Below, piece by piece: positions 1 to 10,310 of a stretch of 64,000 bases of DNA. A program made the translations under genes and the position numbers. Location of the stretch: the NCBI GenBank assembly GCA_037951165.1, contig JBBDHG010000051.1:434001-498000 (forward strand), written 5' to 3'. Under the pieces are notes generated by a model, which was not told the DNA's origin, searched no databases, and worked only from the letters and a program-made list of their open reading frames with translations. The first letter of the stretch is position 1. Every line of letters begins with the position of its first letter. The DNA is from Lophius americanus. Lineage: Eukaryota; Chordata; Actinopteri; Lophiiformes; Lophiidae.

Positions 1-74
1 CACTCACAGTACCACTGAAGGTGGTTCTGGTATCTCATTATATTGAACCACTGGGAAGAACCAAAACATGAGGG
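1..74. repeat. Direct repeat A, copy 1
   Basis: About 74 bases at the left edge recur at 632-707 with few differences. Both copies begin at the motif CACTCACAGTACCACTGAAG and run through a matching TTGAACCACTGGGAA segment to CCAAAACATGA. The first copy may continue to the left of the window. The pair brackets a non-LTR fragment and a tRNA-like sequence. I do not recognise the family. Confidence 0.75.
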
Positions 75-125
75 AGCCGACTCTGTTTCTTCTGGAGGTT
101 CAGGTCTTTAGAAGTATGCAGTGAA

Positions 126-330
126 ATGGTCCACATGTTCTACCAGTCGGTGATGGAGGGCGTCCTGTTGTATTCTGTGGTCTGCTGGGGAGGCAGCATG
201 ACAGACAAGAACACACAGAGACTGGACATGCTGGTCAGAAAGGCTGGCTCAGTTCTAGGCTTGAGGCTGGACTCACTCAGGACTGTAGTGGAGAGACTCA
301 CCAGCAGTAAGATGCATTATGGACCATAAA
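126..330 (+). pseudogene. Non-LTR retrotransposon reverse transcriptase, C-terminal fragment
   Basis: The reading frame encodes FYQSVMEGVLLYSVVCWGGS, followed by RLDMLVRKAGSVLG and LDSLRTVVERLTSSKM. This matches the conserved tail after the reverse transcriptase palm in L2/Rex1-type LINEs of fish, where the usual forms are VVCWGGS, RLDKLVRKAGSV and LDSLxTVxERRxLSK. Only about 65 residues remain. The endonuclease and catalytic palm are absent, and the frame ends at a stop before the usual IMDN segment, although the next bases (ATTATGGACC) still resemble it. A short echo of the LDSLRTVVE-coding DNA recurs near 1039-1070. This is a dead 5'-truncated LINE. The family assignment is from memory; the exact clade is unsure. 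Confidence 0.75.
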
Positions 331-378
331 CATCAACACATTCCTCCAACACAGCATCCTGTCTTGGAGGAATCAGAT

Positions 379-449
379 GTCTCCTCCAGCAAAAGGCGAT
401 TTTCAGTAGCGACCAAGAGAATCAGGAAAGTGATGATGAGGAGAGGGAT
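379..449. repeat. Direct repeat B, copy 1
   Basis: About 70 bases recur at 720-790, offset 341. Shared features are a TTTCAGTA block, GACCAA(C/G)AGAAT and the ending GTGATGATGAGGAGA. With repeat A this suggests that the first 800 bases formed by duplication of one unidentified element. Confidence 0.65.
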
Positions 450-501
450 GTAAGAAGTACTACTGCTGGAGGATAATGCATTATTACTTTCCCTAAATAT
501 A

Positions 502-573
502 TGCCCCTGACATGATTTGAACACACAACCTTCTGATCCGGAGTCAGACGCGCTACCATTGCGCCACAGAGTC
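502..573 (-). tRNA. tRNA-Trp-like gene with CCG anticodon (possible pseudogene)
   Basis: Read on the minus strand, this 72-base sequence has the length and body of eukaryotic tRNA-Trp: D arm GGCGCAATGGTAGCGC, anticodon stem GTCTGA/TCAGA, and a T arm with loop TTCAAAT. The internal promoter is near-consensus (A box TGGCGCAATGG, B box GTTCAAATC). The anticodon loop reads CTCCGGA, so the anticodon is CCG (reads CGG, Arg) rather than the CCA expected for Trp, a single-base change. The acceptor stem pairs except for one A-G mismatch at the second pair, and the discriminator is A. The T stem uses several G-T pairs. These small defects and the repeat-rich setting favour a recently decayed tRNA gene, but a charged variant cannot be excluded. 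Confidence 0.7.
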
Positions 574-631
574 TATGAAAATAGCACTGGTATTTATTGT
601 CTCACCAACTTCAGGGAACCACCTTCAATGA

Positions 632-707
632 CACTCACAGTACCACTGAAGGTGGTTCAGGTATATCAAAAGATTGAACCACTGGGAAAAACCAAAACAT
701 GATGGAG
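632..707. repeat. Direct repeat A, copy 2
   Basis: Second copy of the repeat at 1-74, in the same orientation. Confidence 0.75.
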
Positions 708-719
708 GGTTCAGATATA

Positions 720-790
720 TCTCATCTAGCACAGGGGTAATTTCAGTAAAGACCAACAGAATCTGGAGAGTGATGATGAGGAGAAATTAG
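720..790. repeat. Direct repeat B, copy 2
   Basis: Second copy of the repeat at 379-449, in the same orientation. Confidence 0.65.
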
Positions 791-799
791 TATTTTATT

Positions 800-2240
800 A
801 TGTTATTAGTAAAATGAGCAAACATGACCATGACATGAAAATGACATTATTACGGGCTACCATTGAACCACTGTCTGTTTTTTCACTTTTCATTTTGTGG
901 GTTTATCCAAACCACTTGATTTACAGGCCCATTTACTTTCCAGCGCTCATGTTTGACCAACAAGAGAATCAGACTTTCAATAGAAGGAGGAACAGCCGAT
1001 AAAGTTGGGGCCCCACAGCGGGCGGTTTCCTGTTCACTTTGACTCACTCAGGACCGTAGTGGAGTGACGCTCCAATAGTTACTCCATTTCGGAGTAAAAT
1101 ATTTCCGGAACATTTGGCCCTGACATTCATTTGGATATTTTTTTTTTAAATTGCTGTAGACCTTTTAGCCCCCTTAATGACAATTGTAAATCCTAAAGAC
1201 AGCAGGAAAATAATCCATGACATGAAAGAAACTTCTGTTTTCCCTTTGGTACCAGCGTCCATCAGACGCCTTCGCTGGGGTCCAAGCCTCGACGGGTCAG
1301 AGCTGTTTTAGAAAATTAGTCGGTAATAATGTTATGGCTGAACAGTGTTTTAAAGCAGGTCAGTCCAGGAGACACCAAAGATGAAGGTTTGCATTCTGTC
1401 ATTGCACCTTTTTTAGAATTCAGTTTGCATGCACTGAAGAAGGGAGGGTGGTGGAGTTGTTGTTCTGGTACCGTATCTGGCCGGTCCCGTCCATTGAGTC
1501 TGGTTCCTCTGCTCTCCTGCTGTCTGGAGGTTTTATCTGGCTGTGGAGCACCGGGCTCGTCTCTATTGGCGCGGTGATAGTAGGAAGGCCTGCCTTCCCA
1601 GATAAACCCTCTCTCTGTTCTGCCTGCAGCCCGTCGGGCCTCCTGTTTGCTGTGAGCACAGTGGAAAATTCTGCCATAACCACACATAAACACATCTGCT
1701 GTTGACAAGTAGACCCGCATAATTGGAGAAGATAAATGATGGGGAGCAAGGAGAAAGAGAAGGAACTAGGTAAACAGTAAAGAGGAAATGGAAATTGATG
1801 GTGGCCCAAGGGAAACCAAACAATTCGCAAAGTAATTTAGTCGACCGCCATTTGGTCGAACCCAAAACTTCCTGAAAACTTCTCTGTTCATATCAGATCA
1901 AGATGGAAGAGTTATCTTAATATTAAGGTATTTACAATGTTTTAAGGTTTCACAAACAAGTGAAAAGTTTATTTCTCACAAACATTTCAAAATTTGTTCA
2001 CCTGGAATATTTCATTAATTTTTTATAATTCACAGTTTCTTTTATACCATTTCCATTTTATGGAACATAAACTTTTCAATGCGGGCCAATTGGGCTTTTA
2101 ATTCCCGCACCTCTGTGCTTTATAGATGTAGTAGTGTCACGATGGGGGGGTCCAGATTGTTTTGCTACTATTTAATGCGAGGCGAAAAGCGTGTGTGGCT
2201 CACAAATGAAAGCGTTAAAAAATGTTTGTAGGAGTTTGAG
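800..2240. other. Unrecognised stretch, with a denser open-frame cluster at 1316-1865
   Basis: No gene is recognised. Between 1316 and 1865 several overlapping open frames of 85-136 codons occur on both strands, the longest on the minus strand. None shows a familiar domain, a signal peptide or clear exon borders, and the frames contradict one another. That is expected when a moderately GC-rich stretch lacks stops by chance. A real exon here is possible but unsupported. Confidence 0.4.
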
Positions 2241-2262
2241 GCTAGAAGAAGAAGAAGAAGAA
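2241..2262. repeat. Short GAA microsatellite
   Basis: Five to six GAA units followed by an A-rich tail. Simple sequence only. Confidence 0.8.
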
Positions 2263-2679
2263 AATCAACAGAAGTCTTCAGATTGAGAAGACAGTGTGAC
2301 GTCCAGGAGATCCTCACCCATCAGCCACTGCGGGACAGTGACTGTAAACAATTGTTGTTTTTCTAAGTTCATTAATGAGTCGGAAAGCGCTGATATGGAC
2401 ATCGCACTAAAGTTTGTTGTAGCTCTGCAGAACATAACTTTTTTTGCCATTCCCCGGCAGTAGAATTTTGTAAAACGTTTTAGCTCATTTGCTCTTGACA
2501 TCAAAGACACAGACTTTTCTTTCACTTCTATGTACATCTCAATTGTATTCTTGGAAATAATGTCACAACAGAGACACAAACCTTGGTTCCTGGTCTTGAT
2601 CAGATGAATATAGCGATCTTTAAGAAATCAAATTATAATCATCAGGTCATAACCGGATAGATCATTTTGCCGGCTTTAC

Positions 2680-2834
2680 GTGATCATTTTCATGTAAAAA
2701 CGTGAAAACTATGACGTAAAACATGAAACTAATCACGCTATAACCTGAATATTGTCTATCAAATTAAAACGTGAAACTTATCGAGTTGTAACATTGAAAT
2801 TATCACATAAAAACTGATTTTTTTTTTTTTTTTT
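2680..2834. repeat. Degenerate CACGT/ACGTG repeat with poly-T end
   Basis: Around 2690-2815 short phrases such as ACGTGAAAACT, ATCACGCTATAAC, AACGTGAAACTTATC and TTGTAACATTGAAATTATCAC recur roughly every 20-40 bases and end in a T run of about 16. Teleost genomes commonly carry a low-complexity repeat of this type based on TTATCACGTTATAACGTGAAA-like units next to a poly-T and a TCCTGGCTCAACG-like segment, which also follows here. The copy is strongly diverged. Confidence 0.5.
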
Positions 2835-4170
2835 CCTGGCTCAACGTTTCCGTACTGGAACACCATCTATTGGATTCCAGAATCGTTGTCACACTGAAAA
2901 GATTATTAATCCATATAATAAAATAGGGATACTTGATTCCACGACATTACCATGTCGTCACACAAAATATCACAATCTTATGCTCGCTCAAGTTTTTTTT
3001 TTCCAGATCCCTCTACTTTTGTAGATGTGAATGTAAAAAAGTTTTTAATGGAAAATGGTATTAAGTGGAAATGAGTGCAAATCTTTTGGTAATGTTTCTT
3101 TTCTTCTGTTGCAAAAGACACATTTCTGAGGAGAAATTCATTATTTCAGAAGAAAGGCACGGATCAAAGCGCTGCCTCCTTACCGTTTGCCAGAGAACTG
3201 TACCATCTGTGGGCAATCGGCTCTGCAAGACTGTCAGTTTATTCATATCAGGAGAATAATAATGCACCAAGACTGCTCAGATACACTGAGGAGGAGGAGG
3301 AGGAGGAGGAGGAGGAGGAGGAGAACCGTAGGGGGCGGACTGTGAAGGAAAAACTGATCTAATATAGATACAAATGACCTGCAGTGGTTTCCGAAAAGAC
3401 AGCATCTAACCGACGCCGGCTGTCACCTTCCTACCAGAGCCAGAGGAGCGACGTTAATGACGTAACACATGATTACTTTCACAAAGGAGGTCATGTTCCT
3501 GCCAGTTTGTCTGTCTGGTGGCTGACAGGAAGTTTTGAATTGATTAAAACATTGTTTTTTTGTTCACACCAATTAATAAGAGAGAAAAGTTTATTTTCTG
3601 CAGCGGTTAAGGAGTATGTGGAGCGTGGCTTTAGTCATCAGACGCTGCAGAACTTACTGCTAAAATGAGAACTTGCTGATTAGTCACTTCCTCCTGATCC
3701 ACTCCACTCCCCTTCACTCTCCTCATCGAGTGTAAATATGGACTTTCAGCTCCTGCTAACATTACTAATACCCTCAAACAAAGGCTGCTTGTTGTGATTC
3801 AAGGCTGCATCTGTCATAAAATGCCATAAAATGTCAGAAATGACTCTGCACTCACTGAACCCAGCCTGGAAGGATGCTAACAATAGCTTTTATAGCAGGC
3901 CTCTCTAATCATTATTATGCATGACTCATTTTATTTAAACAGAAGATTTCCATTTTAAAATGTCTTCATGGCTGTGGTTTCATAAAATCTAATGGAAAAC
4001 CTCAGAAGCCTCGTTCAACGCCTTCAGAAGAGGCTTAAAGTGTGCGAGAGATTTACCGTTGGTGAAAGCTGTACGATGTGACGTGATCTCCTGGGACGGC
4101 TTTTAAACATCACAACACTTTAAAGGACAGGTAATATCACGAATATGAAGCTTTTTGGGTTTCCTTCAAC
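2835..4170. other. Unrecognised stretch containing one microsatellite
   Basis: Apart from the GAG array at 3288-3323 I see no repeat family and no convincing coding potential. Short open frames on both strands near 3060-3670 are chance-sized. Confidence 0.4.
3288..3323. repeat. GAG trinucleotide microsatellite, 12 units
   Basis: Twelve uninterrupted GAG (equivalently GGA) triplets. Purine-strand asymmetry of this kind can adopt triplex structures, but here it is most simply a polymorphic microsatellite. Confidence 0.95.
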
Positions 4171-4174
4171 TCCG

Positions 4175-4560
4175 TTACCATTTTAAACATTTGGGACTAG
4201 CAGGAGAGGAAGGGGTAAGGGTACTTTGAGACCCTGCTCTAGGAGGAATTTTGGAAGTAGGCCCACTTCCGTGAAGCTTCATAATTGTTCCAGGTCTTCT
4301 CCATGTCTCCATAACGTGTCCCGCTGTGGATATACGGAGTCCCAGAACCTTAGAAACAGCTTTGGAACCCCTCCCAGACTGATGAATTTCAAGCACCATC
4401 TGGAATTTCTTTTCGTGCTACTGGTGAGACCTTGGAGCCAACTTCCTGCTTCTGAAGACGGTCTAGTGGAGTGATGATGTGGTTGAAGACGGCTGGTAGT
4501 GATCAGCTCTGGGTGGGTCTAGTCCAGCTGGAGCTAGTTCTCAATGCGCTTTGGTAGATT
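4175..4560 (-). mobile_element. Tc1/mariner fragment, 5' end and DNA-binding region of transposase
   Basis: On the minus strand the frame encodes VLEIHQSGRGSKAVSKVLGL, then a degraded TVRH-like turn, ETWRRPGTI and SGPTSKIPPRA. This is the paired helix-turn-helix DNA-binding region and GRPR-like linker of fish Tc1 transposases. Upstream, at 4430-4560, lies the element's non-coding terminus, which recurs at 29760-29900 and, reversed, at 25140-25290 and 50030-50160. The catalytic half is absent. Confidence 0.85.
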
Positions 4561-5465
4561 CTTGTGTCAGACCCAGTTGGTATTACGGAACATTGTTGGT
4601 CCAATAAACTAATCCATCATTATGAACTTTGAGTTTGTGTTCACTTACATAAAGGTGACTGTGGAGGTGCTGGAGTGTTTTCTGAATCCTCATTAAGCCT
4701 CATAGATTAGTTCTGCATTAGTCTTCAAGACTTTTGTCTGATGATTTGGTCACAAGATTTGCCATAACCTTAAATCTGTGCATTTAAAATGAATCCAGAA
4801 AAGAGGAAGTTGTCTTGTGGCTATTAGTTGAACTTTTTCTTTTACTTTCTTCCACCAGCCTCTAATCAGTCTATATGGGAAACCAAACCCCGGCTGAAGC
4901 CCGACACAGTCTCACACCTCATATAAACAGTACAAGGATCTTTATCTACACGGGTGTTTGAGCAAGTTATGTTCCTAGAACTGATTTAGGAAAACATGTC
5001 AAGATGCAGGAGAAAGGAAACTCCTACCAGCGGGAAGATTGAGGACCTTGAGAACAGGCTTGTTATAATAGGCTAAGATTTAACTGAACTTGTCATAGTT
5101 TAGTATGTTATGCGGCAGCCAATGGAACCAATAACCAATGCAGAGTTTTTAATAGCTGCAAGCTGTCATTTGTTTTCTGACTGAAGCAGTAATATACTTA
5201 GAAAATACAAAATATATACCACAAAAAAAATCACTTACAAAAATTCACAAATCGCACGCAATGATACAAAACACATGTAAATAAACATGACCCCGAGCTA
5301 TGAATATATACAACCCACCTTTCCCAAACTCAATCCAGGAACAAAAACACGGACTGCATTGCGTTGCATCGGGCAAATGAGCTGTTGTATGCACTATTCA
5401 TGTTCTGGGGCGAATATATCTGAACGCCTGCAGCAGAATGATCATAAACAAGCGGTTTAATGTAT
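4561..5465. other. Unrecognised AT-rich stretch
   Basis: No gene or named repeat is seen. Base composition becomes AT-rich from about 5100. Confidence 0.4.
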
Positions 5466-5526
5466 GAGATAGACAAAAGACGGACAGACAGACAGTCAGA
5501 CAGATAGAGGGACAAGACGGACAGAC

Positions 5527-5569
<43 letters not shown>

Positions 5570-5605
5570 GAGCCAAGACAGACAGACAGACGGATAGATG
5601 GACAA
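5466..5605. repeat. GACA/GATA tetranucleotide microsatellite
   Basis: An array of GACA units with interspersed GATA and GACG variants. It is clean between about 5519 and 5570 and imperfect on both sides. Its minus strand gives a long CLSVCLSV open frame, which is an artefact of the repeat. The bases immediately after it (about 5605-5640, with ACTTTATT and CTGTGGGGAAATT) resemble a common teleost non-LTR 3' tail, so the array may have grown from such a tail. Confidence 0.9.
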
Positions 5606-5639
5606 CTTTATTATTCCCTGTGGGGAAATTAAAGTGTCA

Positions 5640-6975
5640 TAGTAGCATGAACAAAAGTAAGTGCAAAATACAATATACAAAGACAAAACAGCAGTAATAT
5701 ATAAATACATTTGTTGACCAAGGTGCGTTCGTTGTCAGAAAGGTGCGAGAAGAAGGAGAAGAGGAAGAGTTGGTAAAATGCTTTCTACATCTTGTTGCAT
5801 AAGTTACGTACGTTTTTTTTGTTTCATGGCACGTGGTTGAGTAACATTTTACAATGAGAGAGTGAAGAGGGGACCGTTTGCAAGAACTTTAAAGAGTCAG
5901 AGTTTTAATCAAGCGACATCTTGTCCTCTGTGTCTTCTTTAAAAAGAGGAAGGGCAGCAGGAAGAGAAGAGGCAGCATAAAGACGTTGTAATTAGTTATC
6001 GAGTGGGGGCGCCGGTTCGGGTGGACCATGTCAGCGAGTGGAACAGGAGACATTCACTGGGTGGGTGACATCGGACTATTTGCTTCCTGTCAGCTCTGAA
6101 CGCACTCGTGACCGTTTCATTTCGTCTACCATCGACCTCCTCCAGTCAGAGGCTCAAGCTTAAACTCAATAAAGCCTTCGTGATGAAAAGTTCACTTCTC
6201 CTGTGAATCAAACCAGGGTGAATCCCAATTAAAAAAGTTCTGAACGCGTCCTACTGAACATGGATCCAGTCCAGCAGCAGAGCACGTTCCCTTCGTCGTA
6301 ATACCTTCAATATTGCACCAGAACATTTCTGCAGGAACGTCTCGTATGCAAAGAGACGGCGAGGAGCTGGGTGTTAATGAGTGGCTGGAACAGGTGGGAG
6401 GCTGGTATCTGTGTGTGCACAGGTGAGACGGAACGATAGGATGGTGTGTGTGGATGTTTGCTCCGGCGGTGTATAAATAAATATTCGATGCCGGCCGGAA
6501 GGATGAGAGTAATGCCTGAGTGCCTCATCTTCCTCGTTGGCTCAGTGCTGCTGAAGGATCAACGGAGCCTCGGAGATGTTTCTGATACATCTGAAGCAGG
6601 ATCCATGATGGACAGTATTTCAGCCTGGTGTCATTATGAAGGCTCATTAAGTTTGTCACATCCCTCAGCATCTCATTCAGACGCATCAGGATCCAGTCTA
6701 TGTAAAATCAACCAGTTCTTCCCACCGGACCCCCCGGCCAATTACTTTTCGCACAATAACGTTTTGCATATTTAATTAGACGATTCAAAATTCTACCTTT
6801 ATGCTACGCATGTTAAAAGTTAGAAAAACCGCCATAGTACTGATGTACTGACTTAACTTCTTACTTCAGCCCTCAAGACCTCGTGAAAACAGGCTGTTCA
6901 AACGAGGATGAAAGACAGATTTCAGCTCTACGTATTAAAAAGGAAAGGAAAGTCAAAAGCCAAGTTCTTGTGTTT
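5640..6975. other. Unrecognised stretch
   Basis: Short open frames on both strands near 6307-6775 overlap and contain no known domain. No repeat family is recognised. Confidence 0.4.
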
Positions 6976-6977
6976 GA

Positions 6978-7040
6978 CCAGAAGAAGGAGAAGTTAGAAT
7001 AAAGGCTTTCTGTTTCTCAAATGGAACAGTGTGACTTAGA
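6978..7040. repeat. Short direct repeat, copy 1 (copy 2 at 7696-7757)
   Basis: Both copies share TAGAATAAAGGCTTT, then a C/T-rich run, TTCAAATG(G)AA-CAGTGTG and a similar downstream segment. They are in the same orientation, about 715 bases apart. The source element is not recognised. Confidence 0.55.
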
Positions 7041-7139
7041 TTTACCAATAAACGCTCCACAAATTATGCTGACCCTTGAATGTTTGATGTTTGAACCGAC
7101 TCACTTTTTCTGAGTGATAAATATGACTGACCTTGTTTA

Positions 7140-7250
7140 TAATAGACCCAGTAACAGCATCAGGTGCTGAAGAGTAGGGGTCCAAGGATGGATCTCTGGG
7201 GGACACCGCGGATCAAAGGGGCCACAGAAGGGGAGGCATTAACCATTGCT
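7140..7250 (+). repeat. Fragment of a dispersed teleost repeat
   Basis: The segment AGGGGTCCAAGGATGGATCT followed by GGGGGACACC resembles a phrase in a widespread percomorph repeat that also supplies 8520-9010. Only about 100 bases remain. Class uncertain. Confidence 0.4.
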
Positions 7251-7259
7251 ATTCCATAA

Positions 7260-8084
7260 GTAGGATTTTTCCTGTGAGGACATACTAAACAGAATTATGT
7301 AGTTTCATACAACCAAAAACAAGTTTAATAAGAAGCAAATCCTTTTCTGAAAACACGCTTTACCAAAAGGTTGAACTAATCTAATTAAAACTGACTATTC
7401 TCAATGACAGAAAAAAATAAATAATCTTAGAAGTCAGATTTTATTTACTGTTTCTGACATGCTTGACCAAAAAAATGTGTCGTTTTAAGGTCAATTAATG
7501 GCGTTTAAGATAACAAATCATTTTTCTATAGTAATTTTTTTTTAATGGTGAGGACATTAAATGGTTAAAACTTTAGCCGAGTGAGTTTTACGTCCACTGC
7601 AGGTGTCTTCATCTACAGCCGGGTTCTTAAATTTGTCCAGAACCAGGACCAGGACCAGGGATGCGCTGCATTTGGACACCCTGATTATTTAGTGATCCAG
7701 TAACCGTGGTAGAATAAAGGCTTTTTACTTTTCAAATGAAGCAGTGTGTCATGGATTATCTTCACGTTCTGTGATGAACACTCAACACTCAAAATGAACC
7801 TGAAAATATGCTCCAAGGATGGACTTCTTAAGCCGACGAGCTGGAACAAATCAATCAAATACATCCCATTATATTTACGTGGCGCCAATTCACAACGACT
7901 GTTGTCTCATGGTGCTCGCCAAAAAGAGACGGTCTAGACCATAGTTTTTGTTCTTTATGCTGCAGAGATCCAACAAATCTCTGCATGGGCAAGAAGGTGG
8001 AGAAGGTGGTTCGATAAAAAACAGTCTATAACAGGCGGAAACCTCGAGCAGATCCAAGACCTTCTGCCACGACCGGTTGGGTTT
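7260..8084. other. Unrecognised stretch
   Basis: AT-rich up to about 7550, then mixed. Apart from copy 2 of the short direct repeat (7696-7757) nothing is recognised. Confidence 0.4.
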
Positions 8085-8215
8085 GATAAGAGAGAGAGAT
8101 GGAGAGAGAGAAAAAAAACGATAGACACGGAGTGTAGGAGAAAATCATGAGAGAGAAGAGTGAGGGAGGAGGCAAGAGAGAGAGGCAGTGAGGGAGACAG
8201 AGAGAGAGAATGAGT
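8085..8215. repeat. GA-rich imperfect simple repeat
   Basis: Runs of GAGAGA interrupted by short A-rich and mixed purine segments. One strand is almost entirely purine. The long C/T-strand frames rich in Leu, Ser and Pro over this region are artefacts of the composition. Confidence 0.85.
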
Positions 8216-8519
8216 AAAAAGAGGGGGGAGTTTGGGAGGGGACACACATGCAAAGAAGTATCGATGATATCAGCTGAGGTGATCCACTTTCTTCCTCCTC
8301 TCCTATAATACTATAATATAATTATGATAATAATTACAGTCATCATCTTCATCATCATATTGTGATCAGTGGACAGTTTTGTAATCCAGTTACCCTGCAG
8401 GGTGAAAAAGCACAAAGACCCCAGGGAAGAAGTCAAGTCAGTAACATGCATGAATATCTGGGGACGTATTAAGAGGGAGAGTGAGAGGAAGAGAGAGAAG
8501 CTCAGTGCATCATGGGAGA

Positions 8520-9010
8520 TCCCCTAGCAGTCTAAACCTAGAGCGGCATAGCTTAGAGCTAGCTTAGGACATTAACTATAAGATGCATCATAAAGGACGG
8601 TTTTAAGCCTTCTCTTAAATGTAGAGAGGGTTTCTGTCCCCTGAACCGAGAGTCGGAGATGGTTCCACAGGAGAGGAGCTCGATATTCGAACGCTCTGAC
8701 TCCCATTCTACTTCAGGAGATTCTAGGGGTTTACAAGTAACCCTACAACCGGGTGGTGCAGGGCTCCGGATGGACAATATGGGACTAGGAGCTCTTTCAG
8801 ATACGTCGGTGCCTGACAGTTAAAGGATTCATACGTGAGCAGAAGGATTGTGAAATCGATTCTAGATTCAACCCAGAGCCAATGTGGAGAATTTAATACT
8901 GGAGAGATATTTTCCCAGGAGGAGGATCTCCTCTCCCCCGGCACCGACTGGCCCACGCTGAGCGCATTTCCTCCACAGCTCTGAGTCAGATCGACAGATT
9001 GGAAAGTTTT
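8520..9010 (+). repeat. Dispersed teleost repeat, about 490 bp
   Basis: Successive phrases (TTAAATGTAGAGAGGGTTTCTG, GGTTCCACAGGAGAGGAGC, CTCCCATTCTACTT, CAAGTAACCCTACA, GAGCTCTTTCAGATA, GAGCCAATG) occur in the same order as in a high-copy percomorph repeat that I remember from many fish introns. It is diverged and partly deleted. The class of the family (non-LTR versus unclassified) is not certain to me. No coding capacity is evident. Confidence 0.6.
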
Positions 9011-9740
9011 GGTAGTGACTGTGGTGTTACAGCATCCCACGTTCAGACCTCACTGTTTCCCAGGGAAGTGGACCACATGCTCGCTGTTTCCCAGGAAAGT
9101 TGATCCTCCTTCCTCGTGGGAGGAGGGACGCGTCCCCAAGCATGACGCTCAAAGTGCGGATCAACTAATAATGGTTGTCCTACATGATTATCTTCAACCT
9201 TTAGTCACAAGTTGCTGTAAAAATAAGGGGACCTTTTGCAGTAACCTCCCATTTTGTGTTTAGTTTTTTTTGTAAATACAGTATAAGGTAAATGTGGATT
9301 ACTTTGAGGACACCATGTATTAACAGCAAGCTTGTTAAATTTAACAGTTTGATTCTTTTACGTTACTCTGATTCCCCCTTTTTCCCAACCAGGGCAGATT
9401 CGTGCTGCATCCAGATTTATCGCTCATTTAGTTAACTTAAGATTTTAAAAAACAGGCTTCAAATAAAAAAAATTGTCTTTGAATTGATCTTTTACAAACT
9501 GTTACTTGAAATTGCTTAGTGACTGAATTAATTTGATGTAGTATGTTTTATAAATGTTGAGTGAGATGGCCATCTGTCATAGTTTTAAGGAATTATGCTT
9601 TAATGGATTTCATTCTATACTGAATTTGGTAAAAAAAATGTAATACTTTTCGGTAATTTCTTCTTTGAGCCATTTCTACAAAGTTTCACGGGTAATTTTA
9701 GATCGTATCGTTATTGTCATTTCACGTAGATTACGTAGTT
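9011..9740. other. Unrecognised AT-rich stretch
   Basis: Increasingly AT-rich DNA leading into the tandem repeat at 9745. No gene is seen. Confidence 0.4.
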
Positions 9741-9744
9741 TAAC

Positions 9745-10310
9745 TTTTACAGTATTTTTGCATAAAACCGATATTATAATACAGTATATTATAGATTACA
9801 GTAGGAGCACTAAAATAACTTCTAACTAATACTTTACCATAATTAAGAAGGGAATTTTAACAGTATTTTACCATAAAACCTATATTTTAATACAGTACAT
9901 TACTGCAATAGTTTTACTTTAATATACTGTTGTTATAGATCACAGTATGAAAACTAAAATAAAATATTACCAGCATTATTTTCACAGTTTCTTTTACCGT
10001 AAAATCTTTAGTATATACAGAACAGCGCTGTTATATTTTAACATTGATATACTGTTGTTATATCAATGATTGTAATTTATCAGGCTAATTTTTCAGTATT
10101 TTACCATAAAACCTTTATTACATACAATACAGCGCTGTAATATTTTTCAGTAACATACTGTGGTTTTTGATTACAGTAGAAACACTGAAATAAAGTATTT
10201 TATTCTAATTTATCAGGCTAATTTTTCAGTATTTTACCATAAAACCTTTATTACATACAGTACAGCCGTGGAATATCTTTTACAGTAATATACTGTTGTT
10301 TAAGTAGGCA
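9745..10310. repeat. AT-rich tandem repeat, about five copies of 108-134 bp
   Basis: The phrase CAGTATTTTACCATAAAACC, or a near form, starts copies near 9748, 9864, 9984, 10092 and 10226. It is followed by TTATTACATACAGTACAGC, a TAATATTTTACAG segment and ATACTGTTGTT. The last two copies (from about 10072 and 10206) are most alike. Spacing varies because internal segments were gained and lost. The recurring CAGTA/TACTG blocks make it rich in short inverted repeats. Confidence 0.8.

Noticed and set aside
1316..1865. Overlapping frames of up to 136 codons considered as a host exon
   Set aside because: Three phases on the minus strand and two on the plus strand are open together, with no domain or convincing splice borders. 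This fits low stop density by chance.
5330..5710. Open frame with CLSVCLSV repeats resembling a Cys-rich protein
   Set aside because: It is the translation of the GACA microsatellite.
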